NCBI RefSeq assembly: GCF_003855495.1
Contig: NZ_CP034086.1
Coordinates: 1,711,501-1,775,500 of the forward strand
Length of the DNA: 64,000 nt
Direction of reading: 5' to 3'
From: Methylocystis rosea
GTDB lineage: Bacteria; Pseudomonadota; Alphaproteobacteria; Rhizobiales; Beijerinckiaceae
Part shown: positions 19,398 through 29,615 of the stretch, one piece after another
Position numbering within the stretch: position 1 is the first letter of the stretch
How the letters are laid out: every line of letters begins with the position of its first letter
Program-made: the position numbers and the translations under genes
Notes under the pieces: generated by a model
What the model saw: only the letters and a program-made list of their open reading frames with translations
What the model was told of the DNA's origin: nothing
Database searches by the model: none

Positions 19398-19973
19398 TCA
19401 CTGGGCGAAAGCGGCGCGCAATCTCGCGATCTGCGCTTCGACCGGACTGGGTGTTGGCGCCGGCGCTGCGAGCGCTGGCTCGAGCGCATGGATCAGCCGG
19501 TCAAGGTGGATAATCCGCGCTTGCAGGCGCAGCGACTGCAGCGACAGCTCGCGCAGACGGAGCGGCAGGCGCTGGAAGAGGTCGGGGGCCGAGGCCAGCT
19601 CCTGCTCACGAAGCTTAACGCGATGCCGGTTGCTTGCGGCCTGATGGCGCGTCAGCTCTCCCTGATTCACCGCGCGCTGCAGCAACAGCCAGGACGCAAT
19701 CTGCATCAGCCTTGTGGTCAGCCGCATGCTCTCAGCCGCATAGGCAAGAGCTTCGGTCCGCGGCAGCGTCTTCGCGTCGAGACGTCCGTCACCGTCGAGA
19801 TAGAAGGCCGCCTCCTCGACGAGGCTCATTCCCTCGCGAAATAGAGCGCTAAAGCCCTCGGATCCCGCCAGTCTCTCGATGAAAGAGACCGGCTGCTTCT
19901 CCCCCACGCTGTCTTTGACACGAGCCATACGAACGTTCACGCAAATGCGACGCGTCTGCGTCTCTGAAGGCAT
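19398..19973 (-). CDS. DUF1465 family protein
   Basis: Up to 191 residues; ATG 19928 (MARVKDSV) is an alternative start since neither has a clear ribosome site. The conserved block ERLAGSEGFSALFREGM, YLDGDGR and MRLTTRLMQIASWLL is the alphaproteobacterial DUF1465 family, thought to be regulatory. The Pro/Ala-rich C-terminus ends with a short helix. The function is unknown. Its conserved presence in Rhizobiales supports a real gene. Confidence 0.85.
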   Translation of the reverse strand: MPSETQTRRICVNVRMARVKDSVGEKQPVSFIERLAGSEGFSALFREGMSLVEEAAFYLDGDGRLDAKTLPRTEALAYAAESMRLTTRLMQIASWLLLQRAVNQGELTRHQAASNRHRVKLREQELASAPDLFQRLPLRLRELSLQSLRLQARIIHLDRLIHALEPALAAPAPTPSPVEAQIARLRAAFAQ

Positions 19974-20050
19974 GAACTGTAACGCAGAGCACCGAGGGGC
20001 GCGCGCTTAGCCTTTCCTTAACCTTAACGGGCAGCGGGGGCGCCGGACGC

Positions 20051-20158
20051 AAAAAGAGAGCCGCAAGGGCGGCTCTCAAGGCTTCTTGACAGGGAGGCAT
20101 CAAGGACGAGTGGAGAAGAAGCCACTCGAAGGTCCCACTTAAGGGACGCTTTCAGGCT
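20051..20158 (-). ncRNA. Probable trans-acting small RNA
   Basis: On the minus strand, a -35-like TTGGCG (20193-20188), an 18-bp spacer and GATTAT (20169-20164) would start a transcript near 20158. It forms three hairpins: GTCCC/GGGAC (20132-20147), CGAGTGG/CCACTCG (20107-20128, loop CTTCTTCT on the RNA strand) and GAGAGCCGC/GCGGCTCTC (20056-20077) followed by TTTTT (20055-20051). A pyrimidine-rich single-stranded GCCTCCCTG could pair with ribosome-binding sites. No ORF on that strand explains the terminator. This layout is typical of anti-Shine-Dalgarno sRNAs in Rhizobiales; identity unproven. Confidence 0.6.
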
Positions 20159-20372
20159 GCACGATAATCCTTAATTTAAGGTTAACGCGCCAAACTGCCC
20201 CTGTGCCGAGCGTTTTTGGCCGATGGAGAGGTAGTGGCGGCAAAGCCGAAAAAGGGACTGGCTCTAGGGCGAAAACTGGCGCATTTGAACAGGCCTCCGC
20301 GTGCGTCCCCGGCGCTCGCCGCGCTTGAAAAGCGTTGAACCTCCCACAACCCTCCCCCTAGGCTTTCCTTAA

Positions 20373-21164
20373 ATGATTCGCTCCGCCTTGATGAATGTGA
20401 TGACCGCCGCCGCGCTCAAAGCGGGACGTGGCCTTAAACGCGATTTCGGCGAGGTGGAGAACCTCCAAGTTTCGGTGAAAGGTCCGGGCGACTTCGTAAG
20501 CGCGGCCGACAAGCGCGCCGAGAAGACTCTGTTCGACGAGCTGTCGAAGGCGCGTCCCGGCTATGGCTTCATTCTGGAGGAAGGCGGCGTCGTCGAAGGT
20601 TCCGACAAGAGCCACCGCTGGATCATCGACCCGCTCGACGGCACCTCGAATTTCCTCCATGGCGTTCCGGTCTTCGCCATCTCTATCGGCCTGGAGCGCG
20701 AGGACCGTCTCGTCGCCGGCCTCGTCTATAATCCCGCCACCGACGACATGTTCGTCGCCGAGCTGGGCCAGGGCGCCTATTTCAACAATCGCCGCATGCG
20801 CGTCGCGGCGCGGCGGTCGCTCGGCGAGTCTATGGTGGCCTGCGGAATTCCGCCGCTGGCGCGTGTCCGTGATCATGAATCCTTCAAGCGCGAGCTTGCA
20901 GCCGGCATGGGAAAGATCGCCAATATTCGCCGCTTAGGCGCCGCCGCGCTCGATCTCGCGATGGTCGCCTGCGGGCGTTTCGACGGCTATTGGGAGCGCG
21001 GCATCAGCTCCTGGGACGTGGCGGCGGGAATCGTGCTCGTGCGTGAAGCCGGCGGCTTCGTCAGCGACTTTTCAGGCGGCGCAGACATGCTTGGGAAGGG
21101 CGAGATCTGTGCAGGCAATGAGGCGATTCACCGCCAGCTGCTCGATCTGATGAGGAAGGCGTGA
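20373..21164 (+). CDS. suhB: Inositol monophosphatase family protein (SuhB-like)
   Basis: 263 residues, Mg-dependent phosphatase fold. Motifs: EEGG (metal), WIIDPLDGTSNFLHGVP (metal loop), and WDVAAGIVLVREAGG near the end. This matches SuhB-type inositol-1-monophosphatases rather than HisN. The start ATG 20373 follows a weak ribosome site. Its stop overlaps the GTG start of the GNAT gene (GTGA), so the two are co-translated. Confidence 0.9.
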   Translation: MIRSALMNVMTAAALKAGRGLKRDFGEVENLQVSVKGPGDFVSAADKRAEKTLFDELSKARPGYGFILEEGGVVEGSDKSHRWIIDPLDGTSNFLHGVPVFAISIGLEREDRLVAGLVYNPATDDMFVAELGQGAYFNNRRMRVAARRSLGESMVACGIPPLARVRDHESFKRELAAGMGKIANIRRLGAAALDLAMVACGRFDGYWERGISSWDVAAGIVLVREAGGFVSDFSGGADMLGKGEICAGNEAIHRQLLDLMRKA

Positions 21165-21640
21165 ACGCCCCGGCCGCATATGCGTCGCGCAATCTGCGTT
21201 CGCGCGTCGACGATGACTTGCCCTTCATTCTCGACCTTTGGGTCGCCTCCTGGCGGGCCACCTATCCCGAGATCGACTTTGAGAAGCGCCGCGACTGGCT
21301 CCTGCGCCGCATTCGAGAGTTGGAAGCGACTGGAGCGGTCACGCTCTGCCTGTTTGACGCTCAGTCGGCGCTTGCAGGCTTCGTCGTGATCAATCCGGCC
21401 GACGGCTGGCTCGATCAGATTTGCGTCGCTCCAGATCGATTCGGCGCAGGCCTCGGGGCGTCGCTGTTGTCGGCGGCGCGAAACGTCTCGCCCCGGCTTA
21501 TTCGGCTGGACGTCAATGCCGACAACGCTCGCGCCATCCGTTTTTACGAGCGCGACGGATTTCTGTGCATCGGGCGCGGCGCGAACACATTGTCTGGGCG
21601 CGAAACCATTGTGATGGAATGGCGGCCGCAGGGAGCATAA
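21161..21640 (+). CDS. GNAT family N-acetyltransferase
   Basis: 159 residues with a GTG start overlapping the suhB stop by 3 bases. The acetyl-CoA binding region is ICVAPDRFGAGLGASLLSAAR (about residues 87-107), followed by LDVNADNARAIRFYERDGF, the classic GNAT motif A/B pair. The acceptor substrate is unknown. Translational coupling to suhB does not identify it. Confidence 0.88.
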   Translation: MNAPAAYASRNLRSRVDDDLPFILDLWVASWRATYPEIDFEKRRDWLLRRIRELEATGAVTLCLFDAQSALAGFVVINPADGWLDQICVAPDRFGAGLGASLLSAARNVSPRLIRLDVNADNARAIRFYERDGFLCIGRGANTLSGRETIVMEWRPQGA

Positions 21641-21825
21641 CAATTCTCGCCTGCCGGGTTTTCATTGGGCGTCCGCTCCTATAATATTAATCGCGCATTC
21701 GAGTTTCGGCCGAACGATCTTGCTCTCTCGTCTCAAGACGCGCGGCGCCTGACCTTTCCCAAGCTCCGATTGACTAGAAGAACGCAGCGATCCGCAGCGT
21801 TCCCGCTATTTTGAAAGGAAAAGCC

Positions 21826-22038
21826 ATGCCGACAGGCGCCGTAAAGTGGTTCAACGCACAAAAGGGCTTCGGCTTCATTCAGCCGGACGCCGGCGGCCAG
21901 GATGTCTTCGTTCACATCAGCGCCGTCGAGCGCGCAGGCCTCGACAGCCTCGCTGAAGGCCAGAAGGTTTCCTACGAACTTGTCGTGGACAAGCGTAGCG
22001 GCAGGTCCTCCGCCGATAAGCTGCAACTGCAGGATTAG
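21826..22038 (+). CDS. Cold shock protein (CspA family)
   Basis: 70 residues, ATG 21826 preceded by GAAAGGAAAAGCC. RNA-binding motifs RNP1 (KGFGFI) and RNP2 (VFVHIS) are intact in a single OB-fold. It binds single-stranded RNA and acts as an RNA chaperone. Its stop codon overlaps the stop of convergent pyk. Confidence 0.96.
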   Translation: MPTGAVKWFNAQKGFGFIQPDAGGQDVFVHISAVERAGLDSLAEGQKVSYELVVDKRSGRSSADKLQLQD

Positions 22039-23477
22039 ACTTCGCCGCCTTGGCGCTGCTCGCCCAAATGTGCGATGCGGATCATGTTTGTCGCTCCCGG
22101 CGTGCCGAAAGGCATGCCGGCGACGATGATGACCCGGTCGCCGGGGCCGCCGAACCCCTCGCTCTCCGAATATTCGCAGGCGCGGCCCACCATATCTTCA
22201 ATGTCGACGGCGTCGCGCGTCTCAAGCGCGTGCACGCCCCAGACGAGCGCCAGACGACGGGCGGTGTCGCGCTTGGGCGTGAGCGCGAGAATCGGCGATT
22301 GCGGCCGTTCGCGCGCGATACGCAGCGCCGTCGAGCCGGATGACGTCCACGCGATGATCGCCTTAGAATGAAGCGTTTGCGCCACGTCGCGGGCGGCGAC
22401 GGCGATGGCGTCGGCTGAGGTCGGATTAGGCAATTCGCCGCGCTGAGCGTTGATGATCGAGCGGTAGATCGCGTCGGTCTCCACCTCTTCCGCGATCCGG
22501 CTCATGGTGGCGACGGCTTCGTGCGGATATTGCCCCGCCGCGCTTTCGGCCGAGAGCATGACGGCGTCCGCGCCTTCAAAGACGGCGGTGGCCACGTCCG
22601 ACACTTCGGCGCGCGTCGGCAAGGGCGACAGGATCATCGACTCGAGCATCTGCGTCGCGATGACGACGGGCTTGCCCAGTCGTCGCGCCGAACGGTTGAT
22701 GCGTTTTTGAAGTCCAGGGACCCGCTCGAGCGGCACTTCGACGCCAAGGTCGCCGCGCGCCACCATCAGCGCGTCAGAAACCTCGATCACTTCCTCTAGC
22801 CTCGAAATCGCTTGAGGCTTCTCGATCTTCGCCATGACCATCACTCGGCCTTGCGTGATCTGCTTCACTTCAAGGACGTCTTCGGGACGTTGGACGAAAG
22901 AGATCGCAACCCAGTCGACGCGCTCTTTGAGCGCGGCGTCGAGATCGGCGCGATCCTTGTTGGTCATCGAGGTGATCGGAATTTCGGTGTCGGGCAGGCT
23001 GACGCCCTTGCGGTTCGAGAGGCGCCCCGCGACGTCGACGACGGCGTGCGCCCGCTCCGGAGACGTTTCGACGACATGCAGCCGCACGCGCCCATCGTCG
23101 ATGAGGATCGAATCATTGACCTTGAGCGCCGCAAGGATCTCGGGATGCGGCAAGCGCACGCGCGTGGCGTCGCCGGGTTTGGGATCGCTGTCGAAGACGA
23201 AGACGTCGCCCTTGCGCAGATGCACGGAGCCTTCCTCGAAGGCGCCGATGCGCAGCTTCGGGCCCTGGAGATCGACGAGCACGGCGATCGCGCGCGAGAT
23301 GTCGTTCTCAATTTCGCGAATAATCCGAACATAGCTGGCGAGCCCGGCATGATCCGTATGGCTCATGTTGATGCGGAAGACGTCGGCGCCGGCGCGCACG
23401 AGCCCCGCGATGACCGCTTTGTCGACCGTCGCCGGACCAAGCGTTGCGATAATTTTGACGCGCCGCGACCTTCTCAT
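22035..23477 (-). CDS. pyk: Pyruvate kinase
   Basis: 480 residues. Converts phosphoenolpyruvate and ADP to pyruvate and ATP. I choose ATG 23477 ([16 protein letters not shown]), which begins at the conserved N-terminus behind AGGAACGG; the upstream in-frame extension has no family features. Seen: [27 protein letters not shown] (metal/substrate loop), [11 protein letters not shown] and the C-terminal allosteric domain. It lies directly downstream of the DUF1036 gene on the same strand, a pairing frequent in alphaproteobacteria. Confidence 0.95.
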   Translation of the reverse strand: MRRSRRVKIIATLGPATVDKAVIAGLVRAGADVFRINMSHTDHAGLASYVRIIREIENDISRAIAVLVDLQGPKLRIGAFEEGSVHLRKGDVFVFDSDPKPGDATRVRLPHPEILAALKVNDSILIDDGRVRLHVVETSPERAHAVVDVAGRLSNRKGVSLPDTEIPITSMTNKDRADLDAALKERVDWVAISFVQRPEDVLEVKQITQGRVMVMAKIEKPQAISRLEEVIEVSDALMVARGDLGVEVPLERVPGLQKRINRSARRLGKPVVIATQMLESMILSPLPTRAEVSDVATAVFEGADAVMLSAESAAGQYPHEAVATMSRIAEEVETDAIYRSIINAQRGELPNPTSADAIAVAARDVAQTLHSKAIIAWTSSGSTALRIARERPQSPILALTPKRDTARRLALVWGVHALETRDAVDIEDMVGRACEYSESEGFGGPGDRVIIVAGMPFGTPGATNMIRIAHLGEQRQGGEV

Positions 23478-23502
23478 GATGAAGCCGTTCCTGAATGAGT
23501 CA

Positions 23503-23922
23503 TTATTGCGCGGGAGCGGCGTTGGGGTCAGTGAGCTGAACCGTCCAGCTCTTCGCATCCCGTCCCGTGTCGATTTCGAAAAATCCGGTTCGATCAAAAC
23601 CGCGCGCGAAACAGTCCTCTCGGCCGTCGATGCGGAATTCCCGATCACGCGTGCACATGAACGCCTTGCCCTTCCATTCGCCGCCGCGCTCGTCCATCGC
23701 GTAGATATAATAATATTGGGCGGCGAGCGGACCGCGCAGAAGCGTTTCGCAAACGCTCGGCCGAAGGTTCCACCAACCCTCCGACAACCAGTTGCGCCCG
23801 TCTGTATAAGCGATGGCGACGCTGACGCGCGCGCTCGTGTTGTTGCACAGACGAAAATCCGCTCGGGTCGGCCCGGCGGCGCAAAACGTTAGAGCGGCAA
23901 CAAGAACGGCGCGTCGAATCAT
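23503..23922 (-). CDS. DUF1036 family secreted protein
   Basis: 139 residues from ATG 23922. Signal peptide ending at GPTRA, then FRLCNNTSARVSVAIAYTD, WLSEGWWNLRPSVCETLL and an YIYAMD segment, the pattern of DUF1036 proteins. Four or more cysteines suggest disulfides in the periplasm. Function unknown; gene order DUF1036-pyk (25-bp gap) suggests co-transcription. Confidence 0.88.
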   Translation of the reverse strand: MIRRAVLVAALTFCAAGPTRADFRLCNNTSARVSVAIAYTDGRNWLSEGWWNLRPSVCETLLRGPLAAQYYYIYAMDERGGEWKGKAFMCTRDREFRIDGREDCFARGFDRTGFFEIDTGRDAKSWTVQLTDPNAAPAQ

Positions 23923-24151
23923 ATCTTTAGCGAGGCCTGGAGGGGGCTGAAGATAGCTCGCTGACGCGCGCGAAAGCGGCGCAGCGGGCGGTCCTGCAAA
24001 CCATGCTTGCGAGTCTTTGTCCACCCCGCGGCCTCGGAGGCTCGCCGCGTCGCCCGTCCCGCCGACGCGCCCGCCCTGCAATCCGCCGGAACAAAGCAAT
24101 CGGGCTATTGTTTAGGACCCGTACGCGCTTGCGTCGTCGGGAGGCAGGAAA

Positions 24152-24592
24152 ATGGAAAAATCTGAAGTCATCACCACGTTGAATGAGCTAGCTGAAATCA
24201 GTCGTGACGGCGAGCAGGGGTTTCTGGCCGCGGCTGAAGACGTCGAAAATCCGACGCTAAAGACTGTGTTTCGAACGGCGGCCGCGCGCTGCGCTGAAGG
24301 CGCGAAAGAACTCGAATCGAAGATCGTCAGCTTGGGCGGCGAACCTTCGAAGAGCGGCTCCATGTCCGGCGCCGTGCACCGGGCTTGGACAAATCTGAAG
24401 GCCGCCCTGACAAGCCGCTCGGAACTGGCGGTGCTGGAGGAGGTCGAGCGCGGCGAAGACGCCGCCAAGGACGCCTATCAGCAGGCCATTGCGCAGCCTT
24501 TGCCTCCGGAGATCAGATCGATGGTCCAGCGCCAGTATCAGGGCGTGAAGGAAAACCATGACCGCGTACGGAGCCTGCGCGACGCCGCGTGA
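24152..24592 (+). CDS. DUF2383 / PA2169-family four-helix-bundle protein
   Basis: 146 residues, almost entirely helical. An opening helix LNELAEISRDGEQGFLAAAEDV with acidic residues is followed by FRTAAARCAEGAKELES and two further helices. This matches the ferritin-like DUF2383 family (TIGR02284), often stress-associated. No enzyme motif is visible, and metal binding is not demonstrated. It converges with hemB through a shared hairpin. Confidence 0.85.
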   Translation: MEKSEVITTLNELAEISRDGEQGFLAAAEDVENPTLKTVFRTAAARCAEGAKELESKIVSLGGEPSKSGSMSGAVHRAWTNLKAALTSRSELAVLEEVERGEDAAKDAYQQAIAQPLPPEIRSMVQRQYQGVKENHDRVRSLRDAA

Positions 24593-24601
24593 TGATGTTT
24601 T

Positions 24602-25731
<1,130 letters not shown>

Positions 25732-25780
25732 TCAGGCTATAGAGGATCGACGGCCATTGCGCTTGCGCGAGGAAAAACCA

Positions 25781-26242
25781 TTGAAAATCGGCTCGCGCAA
25801 CTCTTCTCTGAGCCGCTTGGCGCGCGCTTCGGCGATCGCCGCCGGCGCTCTTCTCGCTGCGAGCGTGTCGTTCGCACAGGTCAAGCCCGCGACGCCAACG
25901 CCGCCCAGTCGAGCGCGCTCCGGACCGGCGCAACAAAAGCAAAGAACCCCCTCGCCTCCACAGGAGCCGGCGCGGCAGCCCCGCGCAACGCGACCTCCGA
26001 CCGTCGTATCCCCGACGCCGAGCGCGAAGCCCGCTCCGCAAACTCCGCGGCCGGGCGGCGATGCGCTCTCGCCGCCGCAAGCGCCGCCTGCGGTCGATAC
26101 AAGCCAGCCGCCGCCGACTCTTCCCCGCGCGCCGCGCGAGAAGATGCGGGCCTGCGCCGAAGAGTGGGACAGGATGAAGCGCGAGTCGAAAGAGGGTTTG
26201 CCGATGTGGCGCGATTTCGCGACGCAGTGCCTGACGCGCTAG
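25781..26242 (+). CDS. Small exported Pro-rich protein
   Basis: About 153 residues from a TTG at 25781, which has GAGG eight bases upstream; TTG 25757 is an alternative without a clear site. Signal peptide (SAIAAGALLAASVSFAQ), about 90 residues of Pro/Ala/Thr-rich linker, then a conserved-looking tail with two cysteines: MRACAEEWDRMKRES and WRDFATQCL. The tail resembles small rhizobial periplasmic proteins of unknown role. Divergent from hemB. Confidence 0.65.
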   Translation: MKIGSRNSSLSRLARASAIAAGALLAASVSFAQVKPATPTPPSRARSGPAQQKQRTPSPPQEPARQPRATRPPTVVSPTPSAKPAPQTPRPGGDALSPPQAPPAVDTSQPPPTLPRAPREKMRACAEEWDRMKRESKEGLPMWRDFATQCLTR

Positions 26243-26412
26243 ACGCATCTAAAGGCTGGAGCGCGCCGGACGCGCCGCGCTGCGAATGCAGCGCGATGTG
26301 AGAATGCTATCGCCCGGGATGCGTCTCACTGGACGCGCGCCCCCGGGCGATGAGTGCGTGAAGCGCTGCCGCAATGACGCGAAAGATCATCGCGCATGCG
26401 AGGCGCTTCGGC

Positions 26413-26715
26413 TTACGCGGTCACTGGCGCAGCTGGCGGGGTTGGCGTTTTCGCCTTGCGCGGCGTGCGCTTCTTCGCGGTAGCCTTGCGCGTGCTCTTC
26501 TTGGCGCCGGCCTTTTTCACAGCGCCGCGCTTTTTCGTCGCCACCTTGCGGACGCCCTTGCGGGCCGTCTTTTTCGCAGCGGACTTTCGCGTAGCCTTGC
26601 GGGCGCCCTTCTTGGCCGCTGACTTCTTCGTCGCTGCCTTCCTCGCGGTTTTACGCGCACCTTTCTTCGCCGCAGCCTTCTTGGCCGGCTTACGCTTCAT
26701 TGTAGCTCTCGCCAT
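26413..26715 (-). CDS. Histone H1-like Lys/Ala-rich DNA-binding protein
   Basis: 100 residues, nearly half Lys or Arg, with repeated AKKGARK / KKSAAKK / RKATRK units and no folded core. It resembles the C-terminal domain of eukaryotic H1 and bacterial HC1/AlgP-type proteins that bind DNA or RNA electrostatically. It ends in a Thr-Pro-Pro-Ala tail. The codon pattern is low complexity, so repeat length may vary between strains. A nucleoid role is inferred from composition. Confidence 0.75.
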   Translation of the reverse strand: MARATMKRKPAKKAAAKKGARKTARKAATKKSAAKKGARKATRKSAAKKTARKGVRKVATKKRGAVKKAGAKKSTRKATAKKRTPRKAKTPTPPAAPVTA

Positions 26716-27376
26716 AATAAGTCCCCTTGATCCGAATTGCCGGAACTATGGTCCACCGACAATACGCGCAAATAGCGTAACGCGGTTAAGCAGTCGTTCA
26801 AGTGCTGCGCGCGCAGAAGTGATCAACGCAACGCATGACGAGGCATGTTGAGCGCGGTCGCGCGACAAGCAAAATGATCGCGAAGCTGCTTTGCAAACGC
26901 TTCGGCGAGACTATCGCGACAGGTTTGCGCCATGCGTTTTATTAACGACGATCCGCGCGCGGATTCGGTTGGCGACATCCGCTCTGAGAAGGCCTCCAGA
27001 CGTGCGCACGCACGCTTTGGCGCAAGTCGCGCCTGCTGTTCAATTACTTGATTTGCTTTCGTATCCGCGAATAGTTGCGACGCGCGCACTCTGCCCGAGA
27101 TCGTCCGTGACGCGATCTATCGGAACACGATGAAAAATCGCGGAGCGCGCCTGTAGCGGTCGGGCGACTCGACGCTGGCGGAGAGACGGAGGACGTGGAG
27201 CGGCGCCGACCGCGCGCGCCTCGAAGGCGCGCGCGAGGTCGCGCATTCGGAGAGAAAAAAAAATTGTGGTCAGCGCGGTCGGATCAAAAAAAAATGGCGC
27301 GCGACAGCTTCGCTGGGAGAAGAATCGCGCAGCGCGCGTCGTGAACTGATTCGTTTTTTCGACGATCGGGCGTGCG
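26716..27376. other. Gene-free spacer with two A-tracts
   Basis: Between the H1-like gene and gatB I see no ORF with family features or a convincing ribosome site. Two runs of nine A at 27255-27263 and 27286-27294 are 31 bp apart, about three helical turns, which predicts local DNA bending. Otherwise nothing recognised. Confidence 0.5.
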
Positions 27377-28846
27377 TCAGACGCCCAACTTGCGCTTGAG
27401 CAGCTCGTTCACCGACTGCGGATTCGCCTTGCCGCCCGTCTGCTTCATCACCTGTCCGACGAACCAGCCGAGCATCGTTGGCTTCGCCTTCGCCTGCTCC
27501 ACCTTGTCGGGATTGGCGGCGATGACGGCGTCGACGGCGGCTTCGATGGCGCCCGTGTCGGTCACCTGCTTCATGCCGCGCGCTTCGACAATCTCCTTGG
27601 GGTCGCCGCCTTCCGTCCAGACGATCTCGAAAAGATCCTTGGCGAGCTTGCCGGAAATAACATTCTGCGAGATGAGGTCGATGATCGCGCCGAGAGCCTG
27701 CGCCGACACCGGCGAGCGCGTGACGTCGAGCCCCTCCTTGTTCAGACGGCCGAACAACTCGTTGATCACCCAGTTGGCCGCAAGCTTGGCGTCGCGCCCC
27801 TTCGCCGTCTCCTCGAAATAGTCGGCGGCCGCGCGCTCCATCACAAGCACGCCGGCGTCGTAAGGCGGCAGCCCGTATTGTTCGATAAAGCGCGCGCGCT
27901 TCGCGTCGGGCAGCTCCGGCAACTGCGCCCTTAGCGCGTCGACATATGGCTGGTCGAACTCGAGCGGCAGCAAATCCGGATCGGGAAAGTACCGGTAATC
28001 ATGCGCTTCCTCCTTGGAGCGCATCGAGCGCGTCTCTCCCCTCCCCGGATCGAAGAGCCGCGTCTCCTGGGCGATCGCGCCGCCGTCTTCGAGAATGCCG
28101 ATCTGTCGACGCGCCTCGACCTCAATCGCCTGGCCGATGAAGCGGATGGAGTTGACGTTCTTGATTTCGCAACGCGTGCCGAGCGGCGCGCCGGGACGGC
28201 GCACGGAGACGTTGACGTCGGCGCGCAGCGAACCCTGCTCCATGTTGCCGTCGCAGGAGCCGATGTAGCGCAAGATCGTCCGCAGCTTCGAAACATAGGC
28301 GCGCGCCTCTTCCGCCGAACGCAGGTCGGGCTTGGAGACGATCTCCATGAGCGCCACGCCGCTGCGGTTGAGATCGACGTGACTTTCGGTCGCCGAAAGA
28401 TCATGCAGCGACTTGCCGGCGTCCTGCTCGAGATGCAGGCGCTCGATGCCCACGGTGATGCGCTCGCTCGGCGATACGTCGACGATCACGGCGCCTTCGC
28501 CGACGATCGGATGTTTGTACTGAGAGATCTGGTAACCCTGCGGCAGGTCGGGATAGAAATAGTTCTTGCGGTCGAAAACCGAACGCAGGTTGATCTTGGC
28601 CTCGAGGCCGAGACCTGTGCGGATCGCCTGTTTGACGCATTCCTCGTTGATGACCGGCAGCATGCCCGGCATGGCCGCATCGACCAGGGAGACGTGATCG
28701 TTCGGCGCGCCGCCATACTCCGCGGAAGCGCCGGAGAAGAGCTTGGCGTTGCTCGTCACCTGCGCATGTATCTCCATGCCGATCACGACTTCCCAGTCGC
28801 CGGTTGCGCCGCTGATGAGCTTGTTGGGAGCCGCCTGTGTCGTCAT
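27377..28846 (-). CDS. gatB: Asp-tRNA(Asn)/Glu-tRNA(Gln) amidotransferase subunit B
   Basis: 489 residues. Binds mischarged tRNA and activates its carboxyl group with ATP so that ammonia from GatA makes Asn- or Gln-tRNA. Seen: [41 protein letters not shown] and the C-terminal YqeY-type tail with [18 protein letters not shown]. It is separated from gatCA by a chorismate mutase and a convergent small membrane gene. Confidence 0.97.
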   Translation of the reverse strand: MTTQAAPNKLISGATGDWEVVIGMEIHAQVTSNAKLFSGASAEYGGAPNDHVSLVDAAMPGMLPVINEECVKQAIRTGLGLEAKINLRSVFDRKNYFYPDLPQGYQISQYKHPIVGEGAVIVDVSPSERITVGIERLHLEQDAGKSLHDLSATESHVDLNRSGVALMEIVSKPDLRSAEEARAYVSKLRTILRYIGSCDGNMEQGSLRADVNVSVRRPGAPLGTRCEIKNVNSIRFIGQAIEVEARRQIGILEDGGAIAQETRLFDPGRGETRSMRSKEEAHDYRYFPDPDLLPLEFDQPYVDALRAQLPELPDAKRARFIEQYGLPPYDAGVLVMERAAADYFEETAKGRDAKLAANWVINELFGRLNKEGLDVTRSPVSAQALGAIIDLISQNVISGKLAKDLFEIVWTEGGDPKEIVEARGMKQVTDTGAIEAAVDAVIAANPDKVEQAKAKPTMLGWFVGQVMKQTGGKANPQSVNELLKRKLGV

Positions 28847-28932
28847 ATCCGCCTCGCTAAACTTACGCCTTCCCTATAAACCACGCTTCGCAAGAGCGGA
28901 ACGGCCGGCGCGCGGCAGAGGAAACGGGCGAG

Positions 28933-29265
28933 ATGGCCACCGAACCGAATTCTGAGGACAGCCGCCGAAAAGGCCTCATCTCCCGCATGCGCGGCGCGCC
29001 CCGCTTTGTGAGCATTCCTGTGGGCGTCGGCCTGATCCTCGGCGGAACCATTCTTGCGCCGCTTCCCGTCTTCGGGGTGTGGATGTTTCCTTTGGGCCTT
29101 GCGATCCTCGCCCCGCACTCCCCGGGCGCTCACAGGCTGTCGCGGCGTTTTTATTGGTGGTGGCTAAAATTCCTGCGCTGGTCGATCCGCAACGGTTTCG
29201 TTCGCGTCAAGAGAAAGGACCCCAACGGCGATCAGGAAGAGCGGTCGCCGTCCGCCGATCCTTGA
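28933..29265 (+). CDS. Small membrane protein
   Basis: 110 residues. Two adjacent hydrophobic stretches (about residues 27-60: SIPVGVGLILGGTILAPLPVFGVWMFPLGLAILA) with a Gly/Pro-rich turn, then a basic Trp-rich helix (RRFYWWWLKFLRWSI). Resembles small rhizobial transmembrane proteins of unknown function. Its last 34 bases overlap the end of the convergent chorismate mutase gene. Confidence 0.7.
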   Translation: MATEPNSEDSRRKGLISRMRGAPRFVSIPVGVGLILGGTILAPLPVFGVWMFPLGLAILAPHSPGAHRLSRRFYWWWLKFLRWSIRNGFVRVKRKDPNGDQEERSPSADP

Positions 29266-29615
29266 GAGACGTCCTTTAGCGCGCGAGCGCCCATCAGCCG
29301 CTCTTCGTACTGGATCGACCAGTCGATCAGCGTGCGCCACAGGGTCATCGCGACCTCGACCGACAGTCCCTCGCGGCGCGCGGCGCCAAGCACATGCGCC
29401 AACACTTCGTCGACGCGCTCGGGGACATTGGCGGGGATTCCCAGCGCGGGTTTGATCCTTGCGGCCCGCTCGATCTGTCGCTGGCGCTTTGCGAGCAGCG
29501 CCACAAGCTCTTCGTCCAGCTCGTCGATCAAACGACGCACGTCGGACATTTCGTCCTGCAGCGCTTGCTGCGGGCGTTCCGCAATGTCCTTTTCAGCGCT
29601 CGGCGTCGTCATCAT
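29232..29615 (-). CDS. Chorismate mutase (AroQ type)
   Basis: About 127 residues. Converts chorismate to prephenate for Phe and Tyr. Helical AroQ fold: MSDVRRLIDELDEELVALLAKRQRQIERAARIK carries the conserved basic and acidic active-site residues; VAMTLWRTLIDWSIQYEE is the third helix. The start ATG at 29615 shares a base with the gatA stop (TGATG) behind GAGGG, so translation is coupled to gatA. That pairing with a tRNA amidotransferase has no obvious metabolic link. Confidence 0.9.
   Translation of the reverse strand: MMTTPSAEKDIAERPQQALQDEMSDVRRLIDELDEELVALLAKRQRQIERAARIKPALGIPANVPERVDEVLAHVLGAARREGLSVEVAMTLWRTLIDWSIQYEERLMGARALKDVSQGSADGDRSS

Noticed and set aside
26823..27089. 88-codon minus-strand frame in the gatB spacer
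   Set aside because: No ribosome site, family motif or plausible composition.
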